A stretch of 64,000 nucleotides of DNA from Clostridiales bacterium (GTDB lineage: Bacteria > Bacillota > Clostridia > Oscillospirales > Oscillospiraceae): the NCBI GenBank assembly GCA_004551945.1, contig SFPN01000011.1, positions 1 to 64,000 of the forward strand. Reading direction: 5' to 3'. Position 1 is the stretch's first letter. Each line of letters starts with the position of its first letter. Positions 35,801 to 44,236 of the stretch are shown here, in pieces. Both the position numbers and the translations under genes were made by a program. Below the pieces are notes generated by a model. That model saw only the letters and a program-made list of their open reading frames with translations, did not search any database and was not told the origin of the DNA.

Positions 35801-37186
35801 ATGTACAACTACGAGAAAAACAGAGACCAGGTCGTAAAGGATCTGGACAGAGTCATTCGCCTCATCCACATGAAGGCCGACGAGATCCCCGAGGAAGAGA
35901 AGGCCCAGATGGTCAAGGAGACCGTGGAGCACTTCAACACCTGCGTGAGCCCCGGCTGGATCAACTACAGAAAGTGCGTCTCCTCCGAGACCGAAGGCAA
36001 CGCCGTTCTGGAATGGGAAGACGGCGGCTCCTACTTCCGCGGCCTGTATGAAAACGAGAAGTTCCTGGACGCCATGGGCGGCTTCGGCATCTATGTGGCC
36101 GGCCACAGCGAGGACCTGATCATCGACACCGTGAAGGCTCAGCTGGACCGCCAGGGCCTGCACTCCCAGGAGCTGATCGACCCCCTGCGCGGCTACCTGG
36201 CAAAGGCCATGGCCGACTGTACCCCCGGCGATCTGCAGCAGTGCTTCTTCACCAACTGCGGCACCGAGGCTGTTGAGATCGCCATGAAGCTGGCCCGTTT
36301 CAAGAGCAAGGGCAAGTGGTTCATCTCCACCACCCACGCCTTCCACGGCAAGACCGGCGGCTCCCTGTCCCTGACCGCCAAGGGCATCTACCGTCAGCCC
36401 TATCTGCCTCTGCTCCAGCAGGTGCAGCACGTGGAGTACGGCAACGCAGCCGCCATCCGCACCGCCATTGAGAACCTGCGGGAAGTGGGCGAGTCCATCG
36501 CCGCCGTGGTTCTGGAGCCCATCCAGGGCGAAGCCGGCGTTATCATTCCCCCCGCTGGCTACCTGAAGGAAGTCCGCGCCATCTGCGACGAGCTGGACGT
36601 GATCCTCATCATCGACGAGATCCAGACCGGCATGGGCCGCACCGGCACCCTGTGGCGCTGCGACGCCGAGGAGATCGTCCCCGACATCATGACCTTCGGC
36701 AAGGCCTTCGGCGGCGGCGTGATGCCCATCACCGGCCTGATCTGCCGTCCCTGCATGTGGAGTGAAGAGCTGATCGAGAACCCCTATCTGCTGGGCTCCA
36801 CCACCTTCGGCGGCAACCCCGTTTGCTGCGCCGCCGCTATCGCCGCTCTGGACTTCCAGCTGAAGAACGACATCCCCGGCCAGGCCCGCGAAAAGGGCGC
36901 CAAGATCAAGGCCGGCCTGGAAGCCATCAAGGCAAAGTATCCCACCGTCATCCAGGACGTCCGCGGCGCGGGCCTGATGATGGCCGTGGAGTTCTTCTCC
37001 GACGAGTACGGCTATGAGTTCTCCAAGGAGATGTACAACCAGCACGTTATCATCTCCGGCACCCTGAACAACTCCAAGACCATCCGCTATGAGCCCCCCG
37101 CATCCCTGACCGACGAGGAGATCGCCAAGATCCTGGACGCCTCCGACAAGGCAGCCGCCAAGGCAAAGGAAGTCTTCGGCCTCTAA
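35801..37186 (+). CDS. patA: Putrescine aminotransferase-like class III aminotransferase
   Basis: A 461-residue PLP enzyme. The sequence follows E. coli PatA (YgjG) closely in segments such as LHSQELIDPLRGYLAK, LEPIQGEAGVIIPP, the Asp of IIDEIQTGMGRTG, and the PLP lysine K301 in TFGKAFGGGVMPI (K300 in E. coli). GTLNNSKTIRYEPP near the end is also PatA-like. The expected reaction is putrescine plus 2-oxoglutarate to 4-aminobutanal plus glutamate; cadaverine or ornithine cannot be excluded. The aldehyde dehydrogenase downstream would oxidise the product. AAGGAGG precedes ATG 35801. It is the first gene of a two-gene unit. Confidence 0.88.
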   Translation: MYNYEKNRDQVVKDLDRVIRLIHMKADEIPEEEKAQMVKETVEHFNTCVSPGWINYRKCVSSETEGNAVLEWEDGGSYFRGLYENEKFLDAMGGFGIYVAGHSEDLIIDTVKAQLDRQGLHSQELIDPLRGYLAKAMADCTPGDLQQCFFTNCGTEAVEIAMKLARFKSKGKWFISTTHAFHGKTGGSLSLTAKGIYRQPYLPLLQQVQHVEYGNAAAIRTAIENLREVGESIAAVVLEPIQGEAGVIIPPAGYLKEVRAICDELDVILIIDEIQTGMGRTGTLWRCDAEEIVPDIMTFGKAFGGGVMPITGLICRPCMWSEELIENPYLLGSTTFGGNPVCCAAAIAALDFQLKNDIPGQAREKGAKIKAGLEAIKAKYPTVIQDVRGAGLMMAVEFFSDEYGYEFSKEMYNQHVIISGTLNNSKTIRYEPPASLTDEEIAKILDASDKAAAKAKEVFGL

Positions 37187-37234
37187 GCCGTTTTCAGGCA
37201 GAGAATCCTTCATAACATTTCATGATGTACATCT

Positions 37235-37266
37235 CCCATCCAGAGAGCTCCGGCTCTCTGGATGGG
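37235..37266 (+). other. Perfect 14-bp hairpin between the aminotransferase and aldehyde dehydrogenase genes
   Basis: CCCATCCAGAGAGC, loop TCCG, GCTCTCTGGATGGG. No U-run follows, so read-through is expected. It is a candidate mRNA stability or processing element setting the ratio of the two enzymes. Confidence 0.6.
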
Positions 37267-37304
37267 TAGCCCGTTCCGCTCTGTAACAGATAGGAGATTT
37301 TTCT

Positions 37305-38786
37305 ATGAAGATTTGCAAAAACTACATCAACGGCGAGTGGGTCGAGAGCGTCAGCGGCAAGACCGCGCCTACCTATAACCCTGCCAACGGCGAAATTCTG
37401 GCTGAGGTGGTTCAGTCCAACCTGGAGGACGTGGAGCGCGCCGTAGCCGCCGCCAAGAAGTCCTTCTATGAAACCCGCGACTGGCGGGACATGGACAGCC
37501 AGACCAGAGGCGACATCCTGCTGAAGATCGCCGACCTGATCGACAAGAACCGGGATGAGCTGGCCCGCATCGAGTCCATGGACATGGGCAAGCCCCTGCG
37601 TGAGGCTGAGGGCGACGTGGACGACGCCCTGCACTGCTATCGTTACTATGCCGGCATCATCAAGGCCCCCTACGGCGGCGTCTATGACGTGAACGAGGGC
37701 TTCGGCAAGATGCACTCCTTCACCATCCACGAGCCCGTGGGCGTGGTGGCCCTCATCAGCGCCTGGAACTTCCCCTTCGTTATGGGTTCCTGGAAGATCG
37801 CCCCGGCTCTGGCCGCCGGCAACAGCATCATCTTCAAGCCCGCCTCCAACGCTGTCATGTCCAACGTGAAGATGTTCGAGATCCTGGAAGAGGCCGGCGT
37901 GCCCAAGGGCGCTGCCAACCTGATTCTGGGGCCGGGCGGCTCCGTGGGCGAGGCTCTGGCCTCCCACAAGGACATCGGCATGGTCACCCTCACCGGCTCC
38001 ACTGCTGTGGGCCAGAGCATCATGCGCTGCGCCGCCAGCAACGTGAAGAAGATCGGCCTGGAGCTGGGCGGCAAGTCCCCCAACATCATCTTCGCCGACG
38101 TGGATCTGGAGGCCGCTGTGGAGTGGGCCATGATCGGCATCTTCTTCAACCAGGGCGAGGTCTGCTGCGCAGGCTCCCGCATCATCATTGAGGAGAGCAT
38201 CCACGATGCCTTCGTCAAGCGGTTTGCCGAGCGTGCCAACGCCATGACCATCGGCAACCCGCTGGACAACCCCGACATGGGCCCCATGGTCAGCGAAGGC
38301 CAGCTCAACGACGTGCTGGCTTATGTCAAGAAGGGCGTGGACGAGGGCGCTACCCTGGTCTGCGGCGGCGAGCGCTACACCGAGGGTGAGTGCGCCAAGG
38401 GCTACTTCATGCGTCCCACCATCTTCGACAACTGCACCCCCGACATGACCATCGTCCGGGAAGAGATCTTCGGGCCTGTGGTCACCATCCAGACCTTCAA
38501 GACCGAGGAAGAGGCCATTGCTCTGGCCAACGACACCGATTACGGTCTGGCCGGCGGCGTGTTCACCCATCAGCTGGAGAGAGCCCTCCGCGTGGTCAAG
38601 GAAGTCCGCGCCGGCATCACCTGGGTCAACGCCTTCAACCCCACCTTCAACGAAGCTCCCTGGGGCGGCTACAAGATGTCCGGCGTCGGCCGCGAGCTGG
38701 GCGTCCACGGCCTGGAGGAGTACCAGGAGATCAAGCAGGTTAACATCAACCTGACTCCCGGCGCACCCGGCTGGTACGAGCACTAA
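37305..38786 (+). CDS. Aldehyde dehydrogenase, probably 4-aminobutanal dehydrogenase
   Basis: A 493-residue NAD(P)-dependent aldehyde dehydrogenase. The general base Glu is in LELGGKSPN (E253), and the catalytic Cys is the first of the pair in GEVCCAGSR (C287). The NAD-binding GSTAVGQSI and the C-terminal NPTFNEAPWGGYKMSG are conserved. The family includes betaine-aldehyde, 4-aminobutanal and other omega-amino-aldehyde dehydrogenases. Pairing with a PatA-like aminotransferase points to oxidation of 4-aminobutanal to 4-aminobutyrate. GATAGGAG lies before ATG 37305. The intergenic gap of 118 bases holds a stable hairpin. Confidence 0.9.
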   Translation: MKICKNYINGEWVESVSGKTAPTYNPANGEILAEVVQSNLEDVERAVAAAKKSFYETRDWRDMDSQTRGDILLKIADLIDKNRDELARIESMDMGKPLREAEGDVDDALHCYRYYAGIIKAPYGGVYDVNEGFGKMHSFTIHEPVGVVALISAWNFPFVMGSWKIAPALAAGNSIIFKPASNAVMSNVKMFEILEEAGVPKGAANLILGPGGSVGEALASHKDIGMVTLTGSTAVGQSIMRCAASNVKKIGLELGGKSPNIIFADVDLEAAVEWAMIGIFFNQGEVCCAGSRIIIEESIHDAFVKRFAERANAMTIGNPLDNPDMGPMVSEGQLNDVLAYVKKGVDEGATLVCGGERYTEGECAKGYFMRPTIFDNCTPDMTIVREEIFGPVVTIQTFKTEEEAIALANDTDYGLAGGVFTHQLERALRVVKEVRAGITWVNAFNPTFNEAPWGGYKMSGVGRELGVHGLEEYQEIKQVNINLTPGAPGWYEH

Positions 38787-38824
38787 TCCAAAAATCCGCA
38801 GGCTGCGGAACACAACGCATAACA

Positions 38825-38856
38825 AAGCCAGGGCCTCGCAAGAGGCCCTGGCTTTT
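38825..38856 (+). terminator. Terminator of the aminotransferase operon
   Basis: AAGCCAGGGCCTC, loop GCAA, GAGGCCCTGGCTTTTC. Confidence 0.9.
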
Positions 38857-38876
38857 CGCTTGGCTGCTGCCCGGAC

Positions 38877-40526
38877 TCAGGGTTTGCAGATCCCGCAGGG
38901 GGAATACCCCAGCTGGATCAGTTCGGTTCTGCTACCGGTGTAGTAACCCTTGTTTTTGTCGCTGATCTTCTGCGCGCTGCTGCAATCGGCATAATGGAAC
39001 TTCATCGTATTGGTGTTGAGAACGTAGGTGGCAGAGATGGGGTTCTGCTGGCCGGGGTCAGAAGAAGAGGTGCTGCCCGCCCCCTGGAGGATCTCCTCCT
39101 GGGAAGCCTGCTTGCTGGTGGTGAAGGTCACCGTCTTCCCGTCCGAAACAGCAAAGATGTCCCCCTGGAGATCCGTCCGGAAAATCGTGGCGCCGGCGTC
39201 TCTCAGACGGCTCAGCGCGCCCGCAGTTGGGTGGCCGTAGCTGTTCCCCGCCCCCACGGAGATGACCGCGTACTGGGGCATGACCTCCCGCAGGAAGGGA
39301 TAGGTGGTGCTGGTGTCGCTGCCGTGGTGTCCCACCTTCAGGACGGTGGCAGAGAGGTCTGCCCCCGCATTGAGCATGGCCTGTTCCGCCTCCCGCTCCG
39401 CGTCTCCGGTGAACAGGAAGGAGGTCTCCCCGTACTGGACCTTCAGAACAATGGAGGTGTCGTTGGTATCGCTGCCGCCGTTCACCCCCAGAATGGTGAC
39501 CTCCGCGCTGCCCAGGGAGTAGGTGTCTCCCACGGAGGGGACGGTGATCCCGCCGCCCTTCTCCTGGGCGTACCGGGCAAAGTCTGCAAAGGCGTCGCTG
39601 TTATAATCGGTGACCGGGCAGAGGGTCATGTCCGCCGTGGTGTAGCTGAAGGCGCCGGGAAGGCCTCCGATGTGGTCCTCGTGGGCGTGGGTGCCCACCA
39701 CAATATCCAGCTTCTCCACCCCGGTGCTCTGGAGCACGGAGTAGATCCGGCTGGAGTCCGCCTTGTTCCCGCCGTCAATGAGCATGTACCGGCCGTCGCA
39801 CTCCACCAGGGCGGAATCCGCCTGGCCCACGTCGATGAAGTGGACGGAGAAGGTACTGCCGCCGCCGGAGGGATAGGTATCCAGGGCGGACCGGTCATAG
39901 CAGGCGTCGAAGGCGGCCTGGGTAAAGACCCCCTCGTCCATCAGCTTCTGGGCCAGGGTCTGGGGGGAATTCTTCAGGCGAACCGGCAGGGCCGCGTAGG
40001 AGACCAGCACAACGTCGGCCCGCAGGAAGGAACTTGTCTGAACGCAGTCCGGCAGAATCCCCACCTGCTTTGCCAGGGAGAAGGGGTTGTCCCAGGTAAA
40101 GTCCCCGCCGGTCTGGTCGGAGTAGCCCAGCGCCCGCAGGACAAAGGTCAGGTACATGGCAGCATTGGCCGTCCCGGTGCCGAACTGGGTGTCAGAAACG
40201 CCCTTGGTCAGGCCGGTTTCATAGGCGTAGCCCACATAGCGGTCGGCCCACCCGGCCACGTCGGTAAAGGGGTGGTTCCAGCTTCCGTTCAGCGCATCGC
40301 TCTCCTTCCCCAGAACCCGGATCAGCATAATGAGAGCCTCCGTGCGGGTGGGGGCCCGGCCCAGGGCAAAGTCCGTGTCGGACACCCCCTGGAACAGCCC
40401 CAGGGTTTTCAGATCAGATGCCAGGGTCTCTTCGTAGGTGGTGTCCCGGCTGGCGGCAAGCGCCCCCACAGGAACCACGCTGATGCAGAGGATCAGGCAC
40501 AGCAGCATGGCAATCACTTTTTTCAT
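38877..40526 (-). CDS. Secreted metallo-beta-lactamase-fold (ComEC-like) protein with SLH repeats
   Basis: A 549-residue exported protein. The signal peptide is MKKVIAMLLCLILCISVVPV (cleavage near ALAAS). Two to three N-terminal SLH-like repeats (about 30-210, GVSDTDFALGRAPTRTEALIMLIR and the following one) anchor it, the reverse of the C-terminal layout in the other SLH proteins here. The MBL domain (about 220-470) begins VHFIDVGQADSALV and has the metal motif THAHEDHIGG, FTGDAE and GHHGS, as in the ComEC/Rec2 extracellular nuclease domain. The last 45 residues hold NTNTMKFHYADCSSAQ...YSPCGICKP, a Cys/His motif often attached to secreted nucleases. Extracellular DNA degradation is likely. 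AAAGGAGGG precedes ATG 40526. Confidence 0.86.
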   Translation of the reverse strand: MKKVIAMLLCLILCISVVPVGALAASRDTTYEETLASDLKTLGLFQGVSDTDFALGRAPTRTEALIMLIRVLGKESDALNGSWNHPFTDVAGWADRYVGYAYETGLTKGVSDTQFGTGTANAAMYLTFVLRALGYSDQTGGDFTWDNPFSLAKQVGILPDCVQTSSFLRADVVLVSYAALPVRLKNSPQTLAQKLMDEGVFTQAAFDACYDRSALDTYPSGGGSTFSVHFIDVGQADSALVECDGRYMLIDGGNKADSSRIYSVLQSTGVEKLDIVVGTHAHEDHIGGLPGAFSYTTADMTLCPVTDYNSDAFADFARYAQEKGGGITVPSVGDTYSLGSAEVTILGVNGGSDTNDTSIVLKVQYGETSFLFTGDAEREAEQAMLNAGADLSATVLKVGHHGSDTSTTYPFLREVMPQYAVISVGAGNSYGHPTAGALSRLRDAGATIFRTDLQGDIFAVSDGKTVTFTTSKQASQEEILQGAGSTSSSDPGQQNPISATYVLNTNTMKFHYADCSSAQKISDKNKGYYTGSRTELIQLGYSPCGICKP

Positions 40527-40645
40527 GGATAGCCCTCCTTTTTTCACTGTATGAGCATTCTACAGCCGGAAAAAGTCTCTTGTCAAGAAATCAAAAGGCC
40601 GGGCCATCCCGCCTCATCCCCTTCTTTTTACATTTGTCTGCAATC

Positions 40646-40661
40646 GCTTGCATTTACAAGC
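40646..40661. promoter_or_regulatory. Palindrome overlapping the toxin-antitoxin promoter
   Basis: GCTTG, six bases, CAAGC spans the -35 element of the toxin-antitoxin promoter. It is a candidate operator for the antitoxin, which normally represses its own operon. Confidence 0.55.
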
Positions 40662-40676
40662 AATATTGCGTATACT
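40648..40676 (+). promoter_or_regulatory. Promoter of the toxin-antitoxin module
   Basis: TTGCAT (40648-40653), 17 bases, TATACT (40671-40676). Confidence 0.75.
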
Positions 40677-40699
40677 ACAGGCAAAGGAGTGTGATTATC

Positions 40700-41005
40700 A
40701 TGGCAAACACATCCGCTGTCTATGCCCGCATTGATACGAACCTAAAGGAAAACGCGGAAAGCATCCTGCAGCAGCTGGGCATTTCCCCCTCCAGCGCAAT
40801 CCAAATGCTCTACAGCCAGATCGTGCTGACAAGAGGGCTGCCCCTGGACCTCCACCTTCCATCGAGAAAGCCTGTGGAAATCGGCGGCATGAACCGCGCA
40901 GAGCTGGACCAGGAACTCAGAAAAGGGTTGGACTCGCTCAACACCGGAAACATCTCTTCCGCCGACGAGGTTGACGCCGTCCTGGCCAGGGAGTTTGGCA
41001 TATGA
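40700..41005 (+). CDS. RelB/DinJ-family antitoxin
   Basis: A 101-residue antitoxin. The N-terminal ribbon-helix-helix (YARIDTNLKENAESILQQLG, then SPSSAIQMLYSQIVLTRGLP) is characteristic of RelB/DinJ proteins. This half binds the operator DNA and the flexible C-terminal half masks the toxin. AAAGGAG precedes ATG 40700; a further in-frame ATG at 40580 lies in the promoter region and is rejected. The stop overlaps the toxin start by 4 bases (ATGA), so synthesis is coupled. Confidence 0.88.
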   Translation: MANTSAVYARIDTNLKENAESILQQLGISPSSAIQMLYSQIVLTRGLPLDLHLPSRKPVEIGGMNRAELDQELRKGLDSLNTGNISSADEVDAVLAREFGI

Positions 41006-41334
41006 GCGATCCCTACAGCGTGGTCTATTCTCCGGAAGCGCTGAACGATTTAAAAGACATTTACGCCTACCTTGCCTATGAGCTTCTCGTTCCCGACACA
41101 GCGCAGGATCAGGTGAACCGGATTCGGAAAGAGATCCGTTCCCTTTCCTTTCTGCCGGCACGCTACGCTTTGGTAGATTGGGAGCCTTGGAAAAGCATGC
41201 AGATGCACAAAGTCCCGGTGGATCACTTTGTGGTCTTTTATACCGTCAGCTCTGATACAAGGACGGTCACTGTTATCCGTATTGTCTATGGCGGCAGAGA
41301 CATTGCAAGCATCGCAAAATCGACTCCCACATAA
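41002..41334 (+). CDS. RelE/ParE-superfamily toxin
   Basis: A 110-residue toxin of the RelE/ParE superfamily. Typical features are the SPEALNDLKDIYAYL helix, the hydrophobic core strands and the terminal YRI-like VIRIVYGGRD strand. Members cleave ribosome-bound mRNA or inhibit gyrase; which applies here is not clear from sequence. It is encoded directly after, and overlapping, the RelB-like antitoxin, and is followed by a terminator. Confidence 0.87.
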   Translation: MSDPYSVVYSPEALNDLKDIYAYLAYELLVPDTAQDQVNRIRKEIRSLSFLPARYALVDWEPWKSMQMHKVPVDHFVVFYTVSSDTRTVTVIRIVYGGRDIASIAKSTPT

Positions 41335-41335
41335 C

Positions 41336-41365
41336 AAAAAGGAACAGCAGACGCTGTTCCTTTTT
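41336..41365. terminator. Bidirectional terminator between toxin and MATE genes
   Basis: AAAAAGGAACAGC, AGAC, GCTGTTCCTTTTT. It has A and T runs on both sides and lies between convergent genes. Confidence 0.92.
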
Positions 41366-41371
41366 ATTATG

Positions 41372-42709
41372 TCACGTTTGCAGTCCCCTTCTGTTCTCCC
41401 GTCTCCACAGGACAATTCCCACAGTGTCCGCGAAGAACCAGCCGATGGGGATGGACAGCCAGATGCCGGTCACCCCCAGGGCCGGGAGGGCCGACAGGGC
41501 GTAGGCCAGAGCCACCCGGGTGCCCAGGGAGCAGATGGTGAGCACCAGGGACACCGCCGGGCGGTTCACCGCCCGGAAATAGCCGTAGAGCAGGAACAGA
41601 ACGCCGATGCCTAAGTAGCAGGACCCCTCGATACGCAGGTAGCCGGTGCCGATGGCGATGACCTCTGCCGCCTCCGCCCCGGCGAAGAAGGCCAGAAGCC
41701 TGGGGGCCAGCAGGCAGACCGCCCCGCCCACCGCCAAGCAGAACACGATCACGCAGGCCGCCGCCCACTTGACCCCCGCTCGGATGCGGTCCCGTTTCCC
41801 CGCCCCGTAGTTCTGGGCCACAAAGGTGGAGAAAGCGTTGCCGAAGTCCTGAACGGGCATGTAGGCCACCGTGTCGATTTTCACCGCCACGGCAAAGGCC
41901 GCCATCACCGCAGTGCCGAAGCTGTTCACCAGCCCCTGGACCAGCAGGATGCCGAAGTTCATCACCGACTGCTGCAGGCAGGTGAAGAAGGACAGGCTGA
42001 ACACGTTGCTCAGAGACCGGCGCTCCCACACCATATCCTCCCGCCTCACCCGCAGGGCGGGGTATTTTTTCCAGGCCCAGGCCATAAGCCCCAGGCCGGA
42101 GGCGTACTGGGCGATCACCGTTGCCAGGGCCGCCCCCATGACCCCCAGGTGCAGGGGCACCACGAAGAGCACGTCCAGGCCGATGTTCAGCCCCACGGAC
42201 ACCCCCAGGAAGGCCAGCGGGGTGGCCGAGTCCCCCACCGCCCGCAGGAGGTTGGCGAAGAAGTTATACAAGAAGGTGGCGGCAATGCCCCCGAAAATCC
42301 ACAGCAGGTAGGTCCGGGTTAATCCCGCCACCTCCGCCGGAATCCGGAGCAGCCAGAGAAAGCCCCCCAGCAGCAGGTACACCGCCATGTTCAGCACCAG
42401 GGTCAGCCCGCCGATGAGGACGAAGGCCTGGAAAATCCCCTGCCGCAGCCGGGCCATGTCCCCCCGGCCGAACTGGATGGAAAAGTAGGCCGCGCTGCCC
42501 ATGCACAGGCCCAGGAGGATGGAGGTGAGAAAGGTCAGCAGGGTGTAGGACGACCCCACCGCCCCCAGGGCCCCTTCCCCGATGAACCGGCCCACGATCC
42601 AGGTGTCCGTCAGGTTGTACAGCTGCTGGAACAGGTTGCCGCAGATGAGGGGGAGGGCAAACCAGAGCAGCCCCTTGGGAATGCTCCCTTGGGTCAGGTC
42701 CCGGGTCAC
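41372..42709 (-). CDS. MATE-family efflux transporter
   Basis: A 445-residue membrane protein with about twelve helices. The signature includes LPLICGNLFQQLYNLTDTWIVGRF at the N-terminus and the second-half repeat QNYGAGKRDRIRAG, typical of DinF/NorM-type Na+- or H+-driven drug exporters. It starts at GTG 42709, overlapping the stop of the U32-like gene by 4 bases, so the pair is translationally coupled. The substrate is unknown. Confidence 0.9.
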   Translation of the reverse strand: MTRDLTQGSIPKGLLWFALPLICGNLFQQLYNLTDTWIVGRFIGEGALGAVGSSYTLLTFLTSILLGLCMGSAAYFSIQFGRGDMARLRQGIFQAFVLIGGLTLVLNMAVYLLLGGFLWLLRIPAEVAGLTRTYLLWIFGGIAATFLYNFFANLLRAVGDSATPLAFLGVSVGLNIGLDVLFVVPLHLGVMGAALATVIAQYASGLGLMAWAWKKYPALRVRREDMVWERRSLSNVFSLSFFTCLQQSVMNFGILLVQGLVNSFGTAVMAAFAVAVKIDTVAYMPVQDFGNAFSTFVAQNYGAGKRDRIRAGVKWAAACVIVFCLAVGGAVCLLAPRLLAFFAGAEAAEVIAIGTGYLRIEGSCYLGIGVLFLLYGYFRAVNRPAVSLVLTICSLGTRVALAYALSALPALGVTGIWLSIPIGWFFADTVGIVLWRRENRRGLQT

Positions 42710-43671
42710 TTTTTCCGGCCCTTGGCCTTCTCCCGCTCCCAGGCGCGGATGGCAAAGCAGAAGGGGGGGTACATGGCCGGGAAAGCCACCTCATTTTCCA
42801 GGGTGTACCGGAGGAAGTCGAAGAAGAACGCGTAGGGGATATCCAGCCGCCCCTGGAGCTTGAACAGGCCAAAGCCCATATCCGCCAGGGCTTTGGCCTC
42901 CGCCGCTGTCAGGGAGATGTTCCGGGCGGGGGTGGTCTGCTGCTTATAGTCGGGCACAAAGGGGCAGCGGCGGAGAAAGCCGGTGTACTGACCGGTGCCC
43001 GCCAGGGCCACCGCCTGGTCCTGGGTGTTGGTCAGGTAGTGCTCCCCCCGCTGGGCGCAGTGGCGGACGCACCGCTCGTTGAGCATAATCTCCGCCCTGT
43101 CCTTGGGCAGCCGGGCCAGCAGATCCAAGTCGTAGTTGTCGTCCGGGTGGACCACATAGCGGCTGTAATTTTGGGACAGAGTTTTGTAATAGGCTTCGTC
43201 CCGGTTCTCCTCAAAGGAGGTCATGATCACCGAGGCGTGCAGCTCAATGTTGGGGTAGTTTGCCCGGATATGGTCCCGGAGGAGCGGGCTGGAAACGATC
43301 ACACCCCCGCCCAGCCGGTTCAGCAGGTCCAGGATGGCGTTGCCCAGGGGGTCTTCCAGGTCCCGCTCCGTCATTCTGGGCATGGAGAAGGTGAGCAAGG
43401 GGGTAATCCCCCGGTCCAGGACCCCTTGCAGCTCAGCCTGGATATCCTCCATGGTGTACCCGTGGTCCACGATGATGGGCCGGCCGCAGTTCCACCGGGC
43501 CTGGGGGGAGCCGTACAGGTAGCGCACGGGGATGCGGTAGCCGAATTTTGCCTCCACCTGGTCCAGACACTGGCAGACCAGGGAGGAATAGAGAAACAGC
43601 CCGGGCACGCTGTAGGCCGCGCCGGGCATCAGGGCCGCCTGGGGCCCTTGGGGCAGAATGGGTTCATACAT
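42706..43671 (-). CDS. Putative TIM-barrel protein, distantly U32-peptidase-like
   Basis: A 321-residue soluble protein. I recognise no certain family. The alternation of strands and helices suggests a barrel, and the segment MLNERCVRHCAQRGEHY with a later RRCPF resembles the Cys-rich loop of U32 peptidase-family proteins. No signal or membrane segment is present. AAAAAGGAGGG precedes ATG 43671. It is first in a two-gene operon with the MATE transporter, so it may modify or supply a compound that the pump exports, but this is speculation. Confidence 0.5.
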   Translation of the reverse strand: MYEPILPQGPQAALMPGAAYSVPGLFLYSSLVCQCLDQVEAKFGYRIPVRYLYGSPQARWNCGRPIIVDHGYTMEDIQAELQGVLDRGITPLLTFSMPRMTERDLEDPLGNAILDLLNRLGGGVIVSSPLLRDHIRANYPNIELHASVIMTSFEENRDEAYYKTLSQNYSRYVVHPDDNYDLDLLARLPKDRAEIMLNERCVRHCAQRGEHYLTNTQDQAVALAGTGQYTGFLRRCPFVPDYKQQTTPARNISLTAAEAKALADMGFGLFKLQGRLDIPYAFFFDFLRYTLENEVAFPAMYPPFCFAIRAWEREKAKGRKK

Positions 43672-43766
43672 GGCTGATCCCTCCTTTTTACTCGCTCCCA
43701 GTATAAAGCAGGGGGCAAGGCTCTGTCAAGAAAGGGGGTTTTCTGAAAAAGATACCCCCGGGGCTC

Positions 43767-43794
43767 TTGACATTTCCTACCGGACGGGTATCAT
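43767..43794 (+). promoter_or_regulatory. Promoter of cobalamin riboswitch 1
   Basis: TTGACA (43767-43772), 16 bases, TATCAT (43789-43794). The same GCTCTTGACATTTCCTAC string occurs at 45491-45508 before the second riboswitch. Confidence 0.85.
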
Positions 43795-43797
43795 GAA

Positions 43798-44164
43798 AGT
43801 AAGCGTCCTCAGGACGCCCAACAACCCCATATGGCTCCGGCTTTTGTGGCAAATGCGCGACCCCGCCCCCACCCAGGGCAGGACACGCATTCTTGTTCGC
43901 TGAACAAGGGAACCAGGTGAGAAGCCTGGACACGGCGGGACATCGTTTCCCGCGGTGCTGTAAGCATGGAGCGCCGTCCTTTTTTCGCGAAAGCGAGTCA
44001 CTGGCGAAGGCTGGGAAGGCGAAGGCGGCGCGGTGAGGGTCCTCCCTCTGAACATGCCAGTCAGAAGACCTACAAAAGGGCTGCCCCGTCCCTGCGGCCG
44101 GGTGTTTGCCGTACCTTTATTTTGTGAAAGACAAAAGCGGATGCAGAGAGCATCCGCTTTTTTT
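43798..44164 (+). promoter_or_regulatory. Cobalamin riboswitch 1 with terminator expression platform
   Basis: The leader matches the cobalamin aptamer in order: GGGAACCAGGTG (43909-43920), the CCTGG-containing arm, CGCGGTGCTGTAAG (43958-43971), GGAG, GTCACTGG (43988-43995), GGGAAGGC (44002-44009), and the B12 box GCCAGTCAGAAGACCTAC (44056-44073). A strong terminator (AAAAGCGGATGC/GCATCCGCTTTTTTT, 44133-44164) follows. This implies that bound cobalamin stops transcription of the DUF4430-SLH gene. The subclass (adenosyl- versus aquo-type) was not assigned. Confidence 0.85.
44133..44164 (+). terminator. Riboswitch 1 terminator
   Basis: AAAAGCGGATGC, AGAGA, GCATCCGCTTTTTTT, 72 bases upstream of the DUF4430-SLH start codon and after the B12 box, so it is regulatory rather than at a gene end. 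Confidence 0.88.
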
Positions 44165-44236
44165 GCTGAAAGCCGGGTTCCCCTGTTCTCCGCCTGCGGG
44201 CGTTCCCATAGAGAATTTTGATAAGGAGGCTTTTGT

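Noticed and set aside
35795..38825. Long antisense frames opposite the aminotransferase and aldehyde dehydrogenase
   Set aside because: The plus-strand proteins have all catalytic residues; the antisense frames show no recognisable protein.
43798..44164. Cyclic-di-GMP or other riboswitch for the duplicated leaders
   Set aside because: The ordered GGGAA, GGTG, CTGTAA, CACTGG, GGGAAGGC and B12-box elements fit the cobalamin class and not GEMM.
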